Assembly (NCBI GenBank): GCA_016778765.1 | Contig: JADHOV010000001.1 | Location: forward strand, 62,001-126,000 | DNA length: 64,000 bases | Direction of reading: 5' to 3' | Origin: Paracoccaceae bacterium | GTDB lineage: Bacteria > Pseudomonadota > Alphaproteobacteria > Rhodobacterales > Rhodobacteraceae | Shown here: piece after piece, positions 39,610 to 49,870 of the stretch | Position numbering within the stretch: the first letter of the stretch is position 1 | Layout: each line of letters opens with the position of its first letter | The notes under the pieces: generated by a model | Told to the model about the DNA's origin: nothing | Databases searched by the model: none | Seen by the model: the letters and a program-made list of their open reading frames with translations, nothing else | Program-made: the position numbers and the translations under genes

Positions 39610-40889
39610 TGCTCAGTTGGCTATCGATCTTACGTTTGGGATTGGTGCAAATGTGCCTTGGAGCGATCGTGGTGCTGATGACCTCGACCTTGAACCGGTT
39701 GATGGTGGTCGAGCTGGCGCTGCCGGCGCTTTTACCGGGTTTCTTGGTTGCCCTGCATTATGGCGTTCAACTTACCCGGCCAAATTGGGGGTTTCGTTCA
39801 GATAGGGGCGGCCGGCGCAGCACTTGGATTATCGGCGGCATGGTTATTTTGGCTTGCGGCGGGCTTGCGGCAGCGGTCGCCATACCTCTGCTTGAGTATA
39901 ATTTTCGATGGGGCTTGGTTCTATCGATCATCTCCTATAGCGCTATCGGATTGGGTGTTGGCGCGTCTGGAACCTCGCTATTGGCTTTATTGGCAACGGC
40001 CACAGCACCACGCCGCCGCGCTGCCGCCGCCACGATCACATGGCTGATGATGATCGCCGGTATTGCGGTCACAGCCGGCGTTGCCGGCAGCCTGTTAGAC
40101 CCATATTCGCATTTGCTTTTGCTCAAAATCGTTGCAACCGTCAGCGCGAGCGCGGTACTGTTAACGCTGATCGGAATTTGGGGCATTGAGCGCGGATTGA
40201 CCCGCCAGGCTGAAGCTTCTCACACGCCATTTTTGGAAGGGCTGAAGGAAGTTTGGGCCGAAGATAAAGCCCGCAGATTCACGGTTTTTGTATTCTTATC
40301 AATGACCGCCTATTTCATGCAGGAGTTAATACTTGAACCCTATGCTGGCCTGGTATTCGGCTTTAGCCCAGGCCAATCTACCAGCTTATCAGGCGCCCAA
40401 AATGGGGGCGTCTTCTTGGGCATGCTCTGCGTTGGGCTGGCCTGCACGGGTTTAAAACTTGGCAGTCTGCGCAGCTGGGTGATCGGCGGCTGCCTCGGAT
40501 CAGCGTTGAGCTTAAGCGCAATCGCAGCGCTTAGAATTGAAGGCAGCGCTGCACAATTGACCGCCGCAGTTATCGCGCTTGGCGTATTCAATGGCATGTT
40601 TGCTGTTGCGGCAATCGGCTCGATGATGTCGCTTGCCGGCGCAGGGCGCGGGGCGCGCGAAGGCACGCGGATGGGGCTTTGGGGCGCCGCGCAAGCCATC
40701 GCCGCAGGATTTGGCGGGCTGTTTGGCGCCGCAGCAGCAGATGCGATGCGGTTATGGATGGTCTCACCCGCCAGCGCATTTGGCAGCGTGTTTCTATTTG
40801 AGGCCGCGCTGTTCGTTCTGGCTGCGGCTATGGCGGCAAAAACCATCGAACACAAACCAATCGCACAGAATTTAGTACCGGGAGAATAA
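39609..40889 (+). CDS. bch2: Bch2, PucC/LhaA-family membrane protein
   Basis: Major-facilitator-like protein, paralogue of LhaA, located as ORF428/bch2 between bchG and bchP in Rhodobacter. 426 residues, about twelve helices. Family segments: VLMTSTLNRLMVVELALPA, YGVQLTRPNWGFRSDRGGRR, AYFMQELILEPYAGLVFG. The role is not well known; transport or delivery of pigment is inferred from family and neighbours. Confidence 0.88.
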   Translation: MLSWLSILRLGLVQMCLGAIVVLMTSTLNRLMVVELALPALLPGFLVALHYGVQLTRPNWGFRSDRGGRRSTWIIGGMVILACGGLAAAVAIPLLEYNFRWGLVLSIISYSAIGLGVGASGTSLLALLATATAPRRRAAAATITWLMMIAGIAVTAGVAGSLLDPYSHLLLLKIVATVSASAVLLTLIGIWGIERGLTRQAEASHTPFLEGLKEVWAEDKARRFTVFVFLSMTAYFMQELILEPYAGLVFGFSPGQSTSLSGAQNGGVFLGMLCVGLACTGLKLGSLRSWVIGGCLGSALSLSAIAALRIEGSAAQLTAAVIALGVFNGMFAVAAIGSMMSLAGAGRGAREGTRMGLWGAAQAIAAGFGGLFGAAAADAMRLWMVSPASAFGSVFLFEAALFVLAAAMAAKTIEHKPIAQNLVPGE

Positions 40890-40891
40890 TC

Positions 40892-42070
40892 ATGTTTGAC
40901 GTCGTGGTAATTGGAGGCGGACCTTCGGGTGCAACAGCCGCAGAGGATTTAGCGCGCAGCGGCCGAAAGGTTGCCCTGCTAGATCGCGCGGGCCGGATCA
41001 AGCCCTGTGGCGGCGCTGTACCCCCGCGCCTGATCAGCGATTTTCGCATTCCTGACTCGCAAATCGTGGCTAAAATCACCACCGCCCGGATGGTGTCACC
41101 CACGCAAAGATCCGTCGATATTCCGATAGAAAACGGCTATGTTGGTATGGTAGACCGCGAGTTTTTTGATGAATTTCTTCGAAAACGTGCGGCAAAGGCG
41201 GGCGCGCAGCGTCTGACCGGCGTCTTTCAAAAAATCATCCGCGATGGCGAGAAAACCCAAGTTCAATATCGTGATCGCGACACTGGCACCGAAACGCTTT
41301 TAGAAACAAAACTGGTTATTGGCGCGGATGGCGCACGCTCTTCGGTGGCCCGCGCAGAAGTGCCCGATGGCGAAAAAATTCCTTATGTCATTGCCTATCA
41401 CGAAATTATCGAAGCCCCCAAACCCAACGCCACCTATGATCCTATGCGCTGCGATGTCATTTATGATGGCGATATATCACCCGATTTTTACGGCTGGGTG
41501 TTTCCCCATGGCGGCTCTGCCAGCGTCGGGATGGGCACCGGGCTTAACGGGTTTGATCTGAAAGATGCCACCGCTAAATTGCGCCGGGCTGCCGGTTTAG
41601 AAGGCTGCAAAACGATTCGAAAAGAAGGGGCGCCCATTCCGTTAAAGCCACTTGATCGATGGGATAATGGCCGCGATGTGGTGCTGGCCGGAGACGCGGC
41701 CGGCGTTGTGGCACCCAGTTCTGGAGAAGGGATTTATTATGCCATGGTCGGGGGGCAAGTGGCCGCCACCGCCGCCAGCGCCTTTTTAAAAACCGGGCGG
41801 GTAAAAGATTTAAAACTGGCCCGGTCTTTATTCATGCGCGAACATAAAACGGTGTTTCGCGTGCTGGCCTCGATGCAAAACGCCTATTATCGCTCGGATG
41901 ACCGTCGCGAAAGATTCGTATCGCTTTGCCATGATGTTGATGTTCAAAAACTGACATTTGAAGCCTATATGAATAAGAAGCTTGTGCAGGCGCGCCCGCT
42001 GGCACATGTGAAAATAGGCCTAAAAAACCTTGCCCATTTAACCGGACTTGTAGGAGCAAATCACGTATGA
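40892..42070 (+). CDS. bchP: Geranylgeranyl-bacteriochlorophyll reductase
   Basis: Flavoprotein that reduces the geranylgeranyl tail to phytyl in three steps. 392 residues. N-terminal dinucleotide fold VVVIGGGPSGATAAEDLA, substrate-region CGGAVPPRLI, ADGARSSVARA, and a second FAD motif LAGDAAGVVAPSSGEGIYYAM. It follows bch2 by 2 nt and overlaps idi by 4 nt. Confidence 0.96.
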   Translation: MFDVVVIGGGPSGATAAEDLARSGRKVALLDRAGRIKPCGGAVPPRLISDFRIPDSQIVAKITTARMVSPTQRSVDIPIENGYVGMVDREFFDEFLRKRAAKAGAQRLTGVFQKIIRDGEKTQVQYRDRDTGTETLLETKLVIGADGARSSVARAEVPDGEKIPYVIAYHEIIEAPKPNATYDPMRCDVIYDGDISPDFYGWVFPHGGSASVGMGTGLNGFDLKDATAKLRRAAGLEGCKTIRKEGAPIPLKPLDRWDNGRDVVLAGDAAGVVAPSSGEGIYYAMVGGQVAATAASAFLKTGRVKDLKLARSLFMREHKTVFRVLASMQNAYYRSDDRRERFVSLCHDVDVQKLTFEAYMNKKLVQARPLAHVKIGLKNLAHLTGLVGANHV

Positions 42071-42606
42071 GCTTAATGATCCCGGCCTGGGTAAACGGCG
42101 CATTAACCCCCGTGGAAAAGCTAGAGGCCCATGAAAAAGGGTTCAAACACAAAGCGATTTCGGTATTTATGATCTGCAATGGCAAGATCCTTATCCAAAG
42201 GCGGGCTTTGGAAAAATATCATACACCCGGGTTATGGGCCAATACATGCTGCACGCATCCTTTGTGGAATGAGGCCCCGGAAGATTGCGCAGAGCGGCGC
42301 ATGAAAGAAGAACTGGCCATTGAGAATATTCAACTGATCTATCGGGATCGCATCGAATATCGTGCAGATGTGGGCAATGGCTTGATCGAGCATGAGGTTG
42401 TGGATTTATTTATAACCCATGTGGATGCACCGCCTCCGATGGCCGCAAACCCAGAGGAGGTGATGGATCTCCGCTGGGTCGAATATCACGATCTTTTGGC
42501 AGAGGTTCAGCGCTGGCCCAGTCGGTTTACGCCTTGGTTGCGCATCTATCTGGATCAGCATTCGGATCGAATTTTCAGCCCCGATATGGTTCGGGCTATG
42601 GCCTAA
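42067..42606 (+). CDS. idi: Isopentenyl-diphosphate delta-isomerase, type I
   Basis: Interconverts IPP and DMAPP, feeding CrtE. 179 residues. Nudix/IDI signatures include KAISVFMICNGKILIQRRA, TCCTHPLWNE with the active-site Cys, and RRMKEELAIE. Last gene on the right side of the photosynthesis cluster; its 3' end overlaps the convergent sulfotransferase-like gene by 11 nt. Confidence 0.95.
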   Translation: MSLMIPAWVNGALTPVEKLEAHEKGFKHKAISVFMICNGKILIQRRALEKYHTPGLWANTCCTHPLWNEAPEDCAERRMKEELAIENIQLIYRDRIEYRADVGNGLIEHEVVDLFITHVDAPPPMAANPEEVMDLRWVEYHDLLAEVQRWPSRFTPWLRIYLDQHSDRIFSPDMVRAMA

Positions 42607-43318
42607 GGCAAAATTGTGCCAACGCATCATAGGCCGGCATGGCCTGATCGGCCAACGCCTTCAAATGATCCGGTAAATCCGGAAGAGGCTCTGCTTTTGC
42701 GGCGCTAAACCCAGTGGACCGATGCACGGCCCCATACCAATGCGCTGCCCAAACCCCATCGCAGGACATACCACCCGCCGGCCAGCTTAGCATGGCGGGG
42801 TCAAAACCAAGCCCCAGGGCGGCGCAAAGGCAACGCAAGGCGCGCTCTGGGTTTAATAAAATATCGGCGCTATCGATCACCAAAGGGGTCTGACCCTGCG
42901 CCCGAAGCCCCTCAAACAACGATTCTTGTTGCAAAAAACCAAGATCCGCCAGCGTTGGATTTTCATATTTACGCGCAAAGCTGGCCACCACGCGTATTGG
43001 GTGCCGGATCAAAAACACATTCTCAACCTCGCGCATCCAATCGCGGGGAATTCCCGGAATCATATGCTGGGTCATATGCTTGTGATACAGATGGCGATGC
43101 GACGCGCCAATCGGCGCCAATAAGGCTTTCACCACCTCTGCCGGATCTTGCGTCTGGCTGGCCAAAATTTCCTGAACCATCGGATGCTTTAAACCCGACA
43201 GCTTCAAATAAGCGGCGTAAAACGGTTCATCCACCGCCGAAAAATCTACCCGATTGGCAAACGCATACATCAGCGCCGTTGATAGGTTGCGCGGCCCGGA
43301 CCAGACAGCAAGCCGCAT
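42596..43318 (-). CDS. Sulfotransferase-like protein
   Basis: 240 residues. The N-terminal WSGPRNLSTALMYAFANR has the phosphate-loop pattern of sulfotransferases, and VENVFLIRHPIRVVASFARKY resembles the 3'-phosphate-binding segment. The substrate is unknown. Its start touches the stop of the aminotransferase gene, which forms a three-gene minus-strand set with maeB. An alternative is a related P-loop protein without sulfotransferase activity. Confidence 0.75.
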   Translation of the reverse strand: MRLAVWSGPRNLSTALMYAFANRVDFSAVDEPFYAAYLKLSGLKHPMVQEILASQTQDPAEVVKALLAPIGASHRHLYHKHMTQHMIPGIPRDWMREVENVFLIRHPIRVVASFARKYENPTLADLGFLQQESLFEGLRAQGQTPLVIDSADILLNPERALRCLCAALGLGFDPAMLSWPAGGMSCDGVWAAHWYGAVHRSTGFSAAKAEPLPDLPDHLKALADQAMPAYDALAQFCLRP

Positions 43319-44226
43319 CAGCCAACCTCTTTCGATATTAAATCTTTGTAAAGGCTTCGTATTTTCTGCGTGACCGGCCCGATATTCCCAGTTCCTATCT
43401 GGCGTTTATCCACTTCGCCCACCGGTGTTTGGGCTCCAAACGTGCCCGTCAGAAACGCCTCATCCGCCCCGTAAACATCCACCAATGAAAAATTACGCTG
43501 ATAGACTGGAATATTGTGCTGCTGACAAATCTCGATCACCTTTTGCCGCGTGATACCATTCATGCAGTAATCACCCGTGCTGGTCCAAACTTCGCCCTTG
43601 CGCACGATAAAGAAATTGCAGGCATTGGTGGTGTTTACGAATCCATGCACATCCAACATTAGCGCTTCATCCGCCCCGGCTTTTTCCGCTGCAATACAAG
43701 CAAGAATGCAATTTAACTTAGAATGCGAGTTTAATTTTGGATCCTGCGTCATCGGCAAGCCGCGTTGATGGGGCACCGTGGCAAGGCGCACTGGGCGCGC
43801 CAATTTTGGCCGCGAATGCTCCATAATAATCACAAAAGTCGGCCCCGAGCGCGACAAAGACGGATGTTGAAAGGGGCGGTGTTTCACCCCGCGCGTGACC
43901 ATCAACCGCGCATGCGCATCCGATTGCATTTGATTGGCTGATTGCGTCTCTAACAAGGCGTTTTTAACGCCTTGGCGATCTAATCCAATGTCAAGATCAA
44001 TGGCTTTGGCCGCTTCAAATAACCGATCAAGATGCAGATCCAAATAAGCCCAATGGCCATTGTAAAGCCGCAAGCCTTCCCAGATACCATCCCCCAACAT
44101 AAATCCGCTATCATAGACGCTGACCACCGCCTGCGCTTTGGGCACAAGCGCGCCGTCGACATAAATCAAAATGTGATCATTGCGCGCATCCTCTTCGGCC
44201 TGATGCGTGGTTTGGGAGTCATCCAT
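43318..44226 (-). CDS. Class-IV PLP aminotransferase (branched-chain or D-amino-acid type)
   Basis: 302 residues from ATG 44226 (MDDSQTTHQAEEDARND) with GAGGGG upstream; ATG 44244 would extend farther into maeB. Class-IV signatures: DSGFMLGDGIWEGLRLYNG, a catalytic-lysine region LNSHSKLNCILACIAAEKAGADEALMLD, and NTTNACNFFIVRKGEVWTS. Substrate cannot be told from sequence: branched-chain 2-oxo acids or D-amino acids. It overlaps maeB by 8 nt. Confidence 0.82.
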   Translation of the reverse strand: MDDSQTTHQAEEDARNDHILIYVDGALVPKAQAVVSVYDSGFMLGDGIWEGLRLYNGHWAYLDLHLDRLFEAAKAIDLDIGLDRQGVKNALLETQSANQMQSDAHARLMVTRGVKHRPFQHPSLSRSGPTFVIIMEHSRPKLARPVRLATVPHQRGLPMTQDPKLNSHSKLNCILACIAAEKAGADEALMLDVHGFVNTTNACNFFIVRKGEVWTSTGDYCMNGITRQKVIEICQQHNIPVYQRNFSLVDVYGADEAFLTGTFGAQTPVGEVDKRQIGTGNIGPVTQKIRSLYKDLISKEVG

Positions 44227-46495
44227 GGCGCGATGTCCCCTCACCGGCTTTGCACGCTGCCAAAACAGCCATGTTCAAAATATCCGTTGCTGTAGAGACC
44301 GACGCGCATATTTGTATGGATTGATCCACGCCCGAAAGAATAGGCCCGATCACCGTGGCACCAGCCATTTCCTGCATCAGTTTCACCGATATGCTTGCCG
44401 AATGACGTGCAGGCACAACCAAGATATTGGCCGGCCCGGTCAGCCGCGAAAACGGATAATGCGCCTGCGCTTGCGTATTCAGTGCCACATCAACGGTCAT
44501 CTCGCCTTCATATTCGAAATCAACACCGCGCGCATCCAGCACTTTCGGGGCTAAAGCAAGCTTTTCAGCCCGCTCTGATACGGGATAGCCAAATGTGGAA
44601 AAACTCACAAATGCCACGCGTGGCTCTAGACCGAAATCGCGGGCCACATCGGCGGCGCGTTCGGCAATATTTGCCAGATCCTCGGCTTCGGGCCATTCAT
44701 GGACCAAAGTATCTGCGATCAGCACGATCCGCCCCTTATGCAACAGCGCCGTCACCCCAGCCGCCCCATGTTCGGCATCTGCGTCAAACACATGGTTGAG
44801 CAACCCCATCACATGCGCTGATTTGCGCGTGACCCCCGTCACCAAACCATCACCATGGCCATGCGCCAGCATCAAAGCAGAGAAAACATGCCGGTCACGG
44901 GTTGCCATACGGTGAATATCGGCATTGTCAAAACCTTTGCGTTGCAAACGCTCAAACAAGAAGGATTTATACGCATCAAGATGATCGGTATTGGCGGCAT
45001 TCACAACCTCAAGCTCTTGCACTGCATCTCCCATCCCAGCCGCCTCAAGCTTCGCCGCAACATCATGCTGGCGGCCCACCACCAACGCATTACCAAAGCC
45101 CGAGCGCTGATACATCACCGCAGCGCGCAACACCCGCGGATCATCACCCTCGGCAAAGATCATCCGAGCCTGTGCGGCGCGCGCGCGCGCGGTTATTCCG
45201 CGCAAAATGCTTGCGGTTGGATCCATCCGGGTTTTCAGCGACAGCTCATAGCCTTCCATATCAATAATCGGGCGCCGCGCGGCCCCGGTATCAATACCCG
45301 CTTTCGCCACTGCCGGCGGAATGCGATAAATAAGCCGCGGATCAAACGGGGTTGGAATGATATAATCTCGGCCAAAGGTTAATTTTTGCCCATAGGCCAT
45401 GGCCACTTCATCGGGTACATCCTCGCGTGCCAGCGCTGCCAAAGCCTGCGCGCAGGCTATTTTCATTTCATCATTGATCGCGCGCGCGTGGATGTCTAAA
45501 GCCCCGCGAAATAAATACGGAAACCCTAAAACATTATTCACCTGATTGGGGTAATCGCTGCGCCCTGTGGCAACGATCGCGTCTTTGCGCACGGCATGAG
45601 CCTCTTCCGGTGTGATTTCCGGATCCGGATTGGCCATCGCGAAAATCACCGGATTTGGCGCCATTGATGCCAGCATTTGCGGGGTGACTGCGCCTTTCAC
45701 CGAAACCCCCAGAAACACATCCGCATTTTGCATCACCTGATCAAGGCTGCGGCTTTCTGTTTTCACCGCATGGGCCGATTTCCACTGGTTCATCCCCTCG
45801 GTGCGGCCTTGATAAATCACACCTTTGGAATCGCAGACAAAACAATTTTGGTGCTTTGCACCCATCGATTTAAGCAACTCGATACAGGCAATTCCAGCCG
45901 CACCAGCGCCGTTTAAAACAATTTTGACATCTTCAATCTTCTTCTTGCTGATATGCAGGGCGTTGATCAGGCCTGCCGCACAAATCACCGCGGTTCCATG
46001 CTGGTCATCATGAAAAACCGGGATATCCATTTCCTCTTTCAAGCGCTGTTCAATGATAAAACATTCGGGCGCCTTGATATCTTCAAGATTGATACCGCCA
46101 AAACTGGGGCCCATTAACTTAACTGCTTTGCAAAACGCATCGGGATCTTCTGTATCCAGCTCGATATCAATGCTGTTCACATCGGCGAATCGTTTGAACA
46201 GAACCGATTTACCTTCCATCACCGGTTTGCTGCCCAGCGCGCCAAGATTACCCAACCCCAAAACCGCCGTACCATTTGAAATAACCGCGACCAAATTGCC
46301 TTTATTTGTATAGTCATAGGCAAGCTCGGGGTTCTCGGCGATGGCTTCACAGGGCACTGCCACGCCGGGCGAATAGGCAAGTGATAAATCACGTTGGGTC
46401 ATCATCGGAACCGTCGCAGATACCTCCCATTTTCCCGGGGTTGGTTCGAGATGAAAGGCCAAGGCCTCTTCCCGCGTGATTTTCATTTTCGCCAT
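44219..46495 (-). CDS. maeB: NADP-dependent malic enzyme with phosphotransacetylase-like domain
   Basis: Oxidative decarboxylation of malate to pyruvate. 758 residues, the long two-domain form: N-terminal malic enzyme (YSPGVAVPCEAI, PVFHDDQHGTAV, VLNGAGAAGIACIELL) and a C-terminal PTA-like domain from about residue 430 (GATVIGPILSGVDQSIQI), usually regulatory. Upstream 132 nt are shared with divergent mutS. No operon partners of phototrophy. Confidence 0.95.
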   Translation of the reverse strand: MAKMKITREEALAFHLEPTPGKWEVSATVPMMTQRDLSLAYSPGVAVPCEAIAENPELAYDYTNKGNLVAVISNGTAVLGLGNLGALGSKPVMEGKSVLFKRFADVNSIDIELDTEDPDAFCKAVKLMGPSFGGINLEDIKAPECFIIEQRLKEEMDIPVFHDDQHGTAVICAAGLINALHISKKKIEDVKIVLNGAGAAGIACIELLKSMGAKHQNCFVCDSKGVIYQGRTEGMNQWKSAHAVKTESRSLDQVMQNADVFLGVSVKGAVTPQMLASMAPNPVIFAMANPDPEITPEEAHAVRKDAIVATGRSDYPNQVNNVLGFPYLFRGALDIHARAINDEMKIACAQALAALAREDVPDEVAMAYGQKLTFGRDYIIPTPFDPRLIYRIPPAVAKAGIDTGAARRPIIDMEGYELSLKTRMDPTASILRGITARARAAQARMIFAEGDDPRVLRAAVMYQRSGFGNALVVGRQHDVAAKLEAAGMGDAVQELEVVNAANTDHLDAYKSFLFERLQRKGFDNADIHRMATRDRHVFSALMLAHGHGDGLVTGVTRKSAHVMGLLNHVFDADAEHGAAGVTALLHKGRIVLIADTLVHEWPEAEDLANIAERAADVARDFGLEPRVAFVSFSTFGYPVSERAEKLALAPKVLDARGVDFEYEGEMTVDVALNTQAQAHYPFSRLTGPANILVVPARHSASISVKLMQEMAGATVIGPILSGVDQSIQICASVSTATDILNMAVLAACKAGEGTSRHG

Positions 46496-46627
46496 TTTGA
46501 ACCCTTTTGCGTATGATCCACTGTTATCATGCGTTTTTTAGCACACATCAAGATCGTTTTCAGCTTTCCCCTCGCTCTGCCTAAAGATACGCTGGAGGGC
46601 AAGATAAAACCCTAAGGAGACAAACCC

Positions 46628-49255
46628 GTGACGCCGATGATGGCCCAATATCTTGACATCAAGGCACAATATCCTGAGGCCCTGCTTTTTTATCGCATGG
46701 GTGATTTTTATGAGTTGTTTTTTGAAGATGCAGTGGCCGCTGCGGAAGCGCTGGATATTGCGCTCACCAAACGCGGCAAACATCTCAACGCGGATATCCC
46801 AATGTGCGGGGTGCCGCATCACGCCTCGGAAGGGTATTTGCTAACGCTGATCCGAAAAGGCTTTCGCGTGGCAGTTTGCGAGCAGATGGAAAGCCCTGCC
46901 GAGGCAAAAAAGCGGGGCAGTAAATCGGTTGTAAAACGCGATGTGGTGCGCCTTGTAACACCCGGAACACTGACCGAAGACAGCTTACTTGAGGCGCGGC
47001 GGCATAATTTTCTGGCCGCATTTGCGCAGATACGCAATGCCTCAGCGCTAGCTTGGGTGGATATTTCTACCGGCGATTTTAGCGTCAGCACCCTGCCTTT
47101 GGTATTGCTAGGGCCCGAATTGGCCCGGCTAGCACCTTCAGAAGTGCTTGTATCGGAAAAGTCTTTCCAAGATTTAGACACTATCATTGTGGAAAGCGGC
47201 GCGGCGTCGACACCGATCAGCGCCAGTAGTTTTGACAGCACATCGGCAGAAAACCGGCTGCTCAAGACCTTTAAACTGGCCACGCTTGACTCCCATGGAG
47301 GGTTTTCAAGGGCGGAGTTATCGGCCTTGGGTGCAATTGTTGATTATCTGGACATCACACAAAAAGGCAGCCTGCCGCTGTTGCAACCGCCAAAACGCCA
47401 TATCAGCGCAAAAACCATGCAAATAGATGCCGCCACCCGGCGCAATCTTGAACTTACGCATGCGCTTTCAGGAACGCGAAATGGCTCTTTATTGGCAACG
47501 ATTGATCAAACATTAACCGCTGCGGGCGGCAGATTACTTGAGCACCGCATCGGCTCTCCTTCGCTTGATATCGAGGTTTTGAACAATCGACAAAACGCCA
47601 TTTCCGCGTTGATCGCGCAAAGCGCAGTACTGGATAAATTACGCGGGCATTTGCGCCATATTCCCGATGTCGCGCGGGCACTCTCGCGGCTGGCCTTGAA
47701 CCGCGGTGGACCAAGAGATCTAGGAAGCATCCGCAGCGCGCTGCGCCAAGCCGAAGCGATCGCTGATGTAATGCAGGCAACCCCTTTATGCACCGAATTA
47801 GAGACGGTTTACGAGAAACTGATAGGGCATACCGATTTAATCGATCTGTTGTTAAAAGCATTGAACGAAGATCTGCCCTTGCTGTTGCGTGATGGGGGAT
47901 TTGTGGCCGCAGGCTTTGAGCCCGATTTGGACCATGCCCAGCATTTGCGCGATGAGGGCCGCGGGGTGATCGCGCAGATGCAAGCCGAGTACAGCGCCTT
48001 GGCCGAAATCGCTTCGTTAAAAATCAAACATAATAACGTTTTGGGCTATTTCATCGAAACCACCGCGACCCATGCAGATAAAATGCTGCGGCCGCCTTTA
48101 TCAGAAACTTTCATTCACCGACAGACCACAGCCAATCAAGTGCGCTTTACTACAGTCAATCTTTCAGAGATTGAAACCAAGATCTTAAATGCCGGCGGGC
48201 GGGCAAGCGAGATTGAAAGCGAAATCTTCGCGCAGCTCTGCGCGAAGATTCTTGACCACTCGGAAAGCCTTTATGGATTGGCCACCGCTTTGGCCGAACT
48301 TGATGTCGCGGCAGCGCTCGCACATCTTGCGCAGCAACAAAATTGGGTGCGCCCGGTGGTGGATAACAGCCGGGCCTTTGCCATTGAAGGCGGGCGGCAT
48401 CCGGTTGTGGAACGCGCGTTAAGTTCCAATGGCCAGCATTTTATCGCCAATGATTGCGATCTGTCTGAGGGCGCAGTTCGCCTGTTAACCGGCCCAAATA
48501 TGGCCGGTAAATCAACGTTTCTAAGACAAAATGCACTGATTGCGGTATTGGCACAGATGGGCAGTTTTGTGCCCGCCAGCAGCGCCCATATTGGGGTGGT
48601 CAGTCAATTGTTCAGCCGCGTAGGCGCATCTGATGATTTGGCGCGCGGGCGATCCACTTTTATGGTGGAAATGGTCGAAACCGCTGCGATTTTGAATCAA
48701 GCCGATGCAAAAGCGCTGGTGATCTTGGATGAAATTGGCCGTGGCACGGCAACCTATGACGGGCTTTCCATCGCGTGGGCAACGCTCGAGCATCTGCATG
48801 ATGTGAATCAATCGCGGGCGCTATTCGCCACCCATTATCATGAGCTCACAGCCCTGTCCGGCAAATTAGACCGGGTTGAAAATGCCACCGTTGCGGTAAA
48901 AGAATGGCACGGCGACGTAATCTTTTTACACGAGGTGCGCCAAGGGGCTGCAGATCGCTCTTACGGGGTGCAAGTGGCACAATTGGCAGGCCTTCCCTCA
49001 ATGGTGGTTGAGCGCGCACGGGTGGTTTTGGACGCTTTGGAAAAAGGCGAGCGCGAGGCGGGAAGCACCGGCCGGCAGGCCGTTATCGATGATTTACCGC
49101 TGTTTTCGTGCAGTCCTGCAGTGCCGCCCCGCCCGCAAGCCGCCGCATCACCCGCTTTGGAAATTCTCGAAGCACTGCATCCAGATGAGCTGACACCAAA
49201 AGAAGCGCTGCAAAAATTATATGAGTTAAAAGCCGCGGCAAAACCAACAAGCTAA
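46628..49255 (+). CDS. mutS: DNA mismatch repair protein MutS
   Basis: Recognises mismatches and starts repair. 875 residues from GTG 46628 with AAGGAG 8 nt upstream. N-terminal mismatch-contact motif [15 protein letters not shown] (the Phe-x-Glu is in YELF-type context), Walker [15 protein letters not shown] at residues 621-634, Walker [17 protein letters not shown] and the ATHYHEL His motif. Normal full-length MutS1. Confidence 0.98.
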   Translation: MTPMMAQYLDIKAQYPEALLFYRMGDFYELFFEDAVAAAEALDIALTKRGKHLNADIPMCGVPHHASEGYLLTLIRKGFRVAVCEQMESPAEAKKRGSKSVVKRDVVRLVTPGTLTEDSLLEARRHNFLAAFAQIRNASALAWVDISTGDFSVSTLPLVLLGPELARLAPSEVLVSEKSFQDLDTIIVESGAASTPISASSFDSTSAENRLLKTFKLATLDSHGGFSRAELSALGAIVDYLDITQKGSLPLLQPPKRHISAKTMQIDAATRRNLELTHALSGTRNGSLLATIDQTLTAAGGRLLEHRIGSPSLDIEVLNNRQNAISALIAQSAVLDKLRGHLRHIPDVARALSRLALNRGGPRDLGSIRSALRQAEAIADVMQATPLCTELETVYEKLIGHTDLIDLLLKALNEDLPLLLRDGGFVAAGFEPDLDHAQHLRDEGRGVIAQMQAEYSALAEIASLKIKHNNVLGYFIETTATHADKMLRPPLSETFIHRQTTANQVRFTTVNLSEIETKILNAGGRASEIESEIFAQLCAKILDHSESLYGLATALAELDVAAALAHLAQQQNWVRPVVDNSRAFAIEGGRHPVVERALSSNGQHFIANDCDLSEGAVRLLTGPNMAGKSTFLRQNALIAVLAQMGSFVPASSAHIGVVSQLFSRVGASDDLARGRSTFMVEMVETAAILNQADAKALVILDEIGRGTATYDGLSIAWATLEHLHDVNQSRALFATHYHELTALSGKLDRVENATVAVKEWHGDVIFLHEVRQGAADRSYGVQVAQLAGLPSMVVERARVVLDALEKGEREAGSTGRQAVIDDLPLFSCSPAVPPRPQAAASPALEILEALHPDELTPKEALQKLYELKAAAKPTS

Positions 49256-49279
49256 TGGTTTTGCCGCTGAAAAACCGCT

Positions 49280-49867
49280 TTAAGATGCAGGGGTCGAGGA
49301 TACGCCAACCTGAGAGGGACGCAGCAACCGATCGTGCAACATGAAACCTTCAGCGGATACCTGAATAATATCACCGGCTTTTGTGCCCGGAAGTGGGGCT
49401 TCAAACATCGCTTGGTGCAGCTGCGGATCAAAACGATCACCAACTTGCGGTGAAATAGGTTGAATGCCGTGCTTTTTAAACACGTTCAACAATTCCCGCA
49501 TCGTCAACTCGACGCCTTCGATCAGCGCCGCCGCGGCTTCTTTTTGCTCGTCACCCGCCGCTTCAACCGCCCGTTTCATATTGTCATACACAGGCAGTAA
49601 ATCGCGCGCCATTTTCGAACCACCGTAATTTTCGGCCTCGCGGCGATCTTTATCAGCCCGTTTGCGCGAATTTTCGGCATCCGCCAAGGCGCGCATGAAC
49701 CGGTCGCGATATTCATCCCGCTCAGCGGTTACAGCAGCCAATTCATCAACCTCATCGGTTTGCGCATCCTCTTGAGTGATATCGATTAGCTCTTCCTCAA
49801 GGGCCTCTTCTGCCTCTTGCATTTGATCAATATCATCCAAAAATTCTTCTGCTTTTGGCTCTTCCAT
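49280..49867 (-). CDS. grpE: Nucleotide exchange factor GrpE
   Basis: Releases ADP from DnaK. 195 residues: an acidic N-terminal helix (MEEPKAEEFLDDIDQMQEAEEALEEEL), a long coiled-coil to about residue 100 (RDRFMRALADAENSRKRADKD), and the beta-wing domain with FDPQLHQAMFEAP. It is 3 nt downstream of hrcA; dnaK and dnaJ are not in the window. Confidence 0.97.
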   Translation of the reverse strand: MEEPKAEEFLDDIDQMQEAEEALEEELIDITQEDAQTDEVDELAAVTAERDEYRDRFMRALADAENSRKRADKDRREAENYGGSKMARDLLPVYDNMKRAVEAAGDEQKEAAAALIEGVELTMRELLNVFKKHGIQPISPQVGDRFDPQLHQAMFEAPLPGTKAGDIIQVSAEGFMLHDRLLRPSQVGVSSTPAS

Positions 49868-49870
49868 AAC

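Noticed and set aside
49255-49300. Hairpin GGTTTT/AAAACC between mutS and grpE as a terminator
   Set aside because: The stem is mostly A-T, has no clear T run beyond its own arm and lies in grpE's end; too weak to call.
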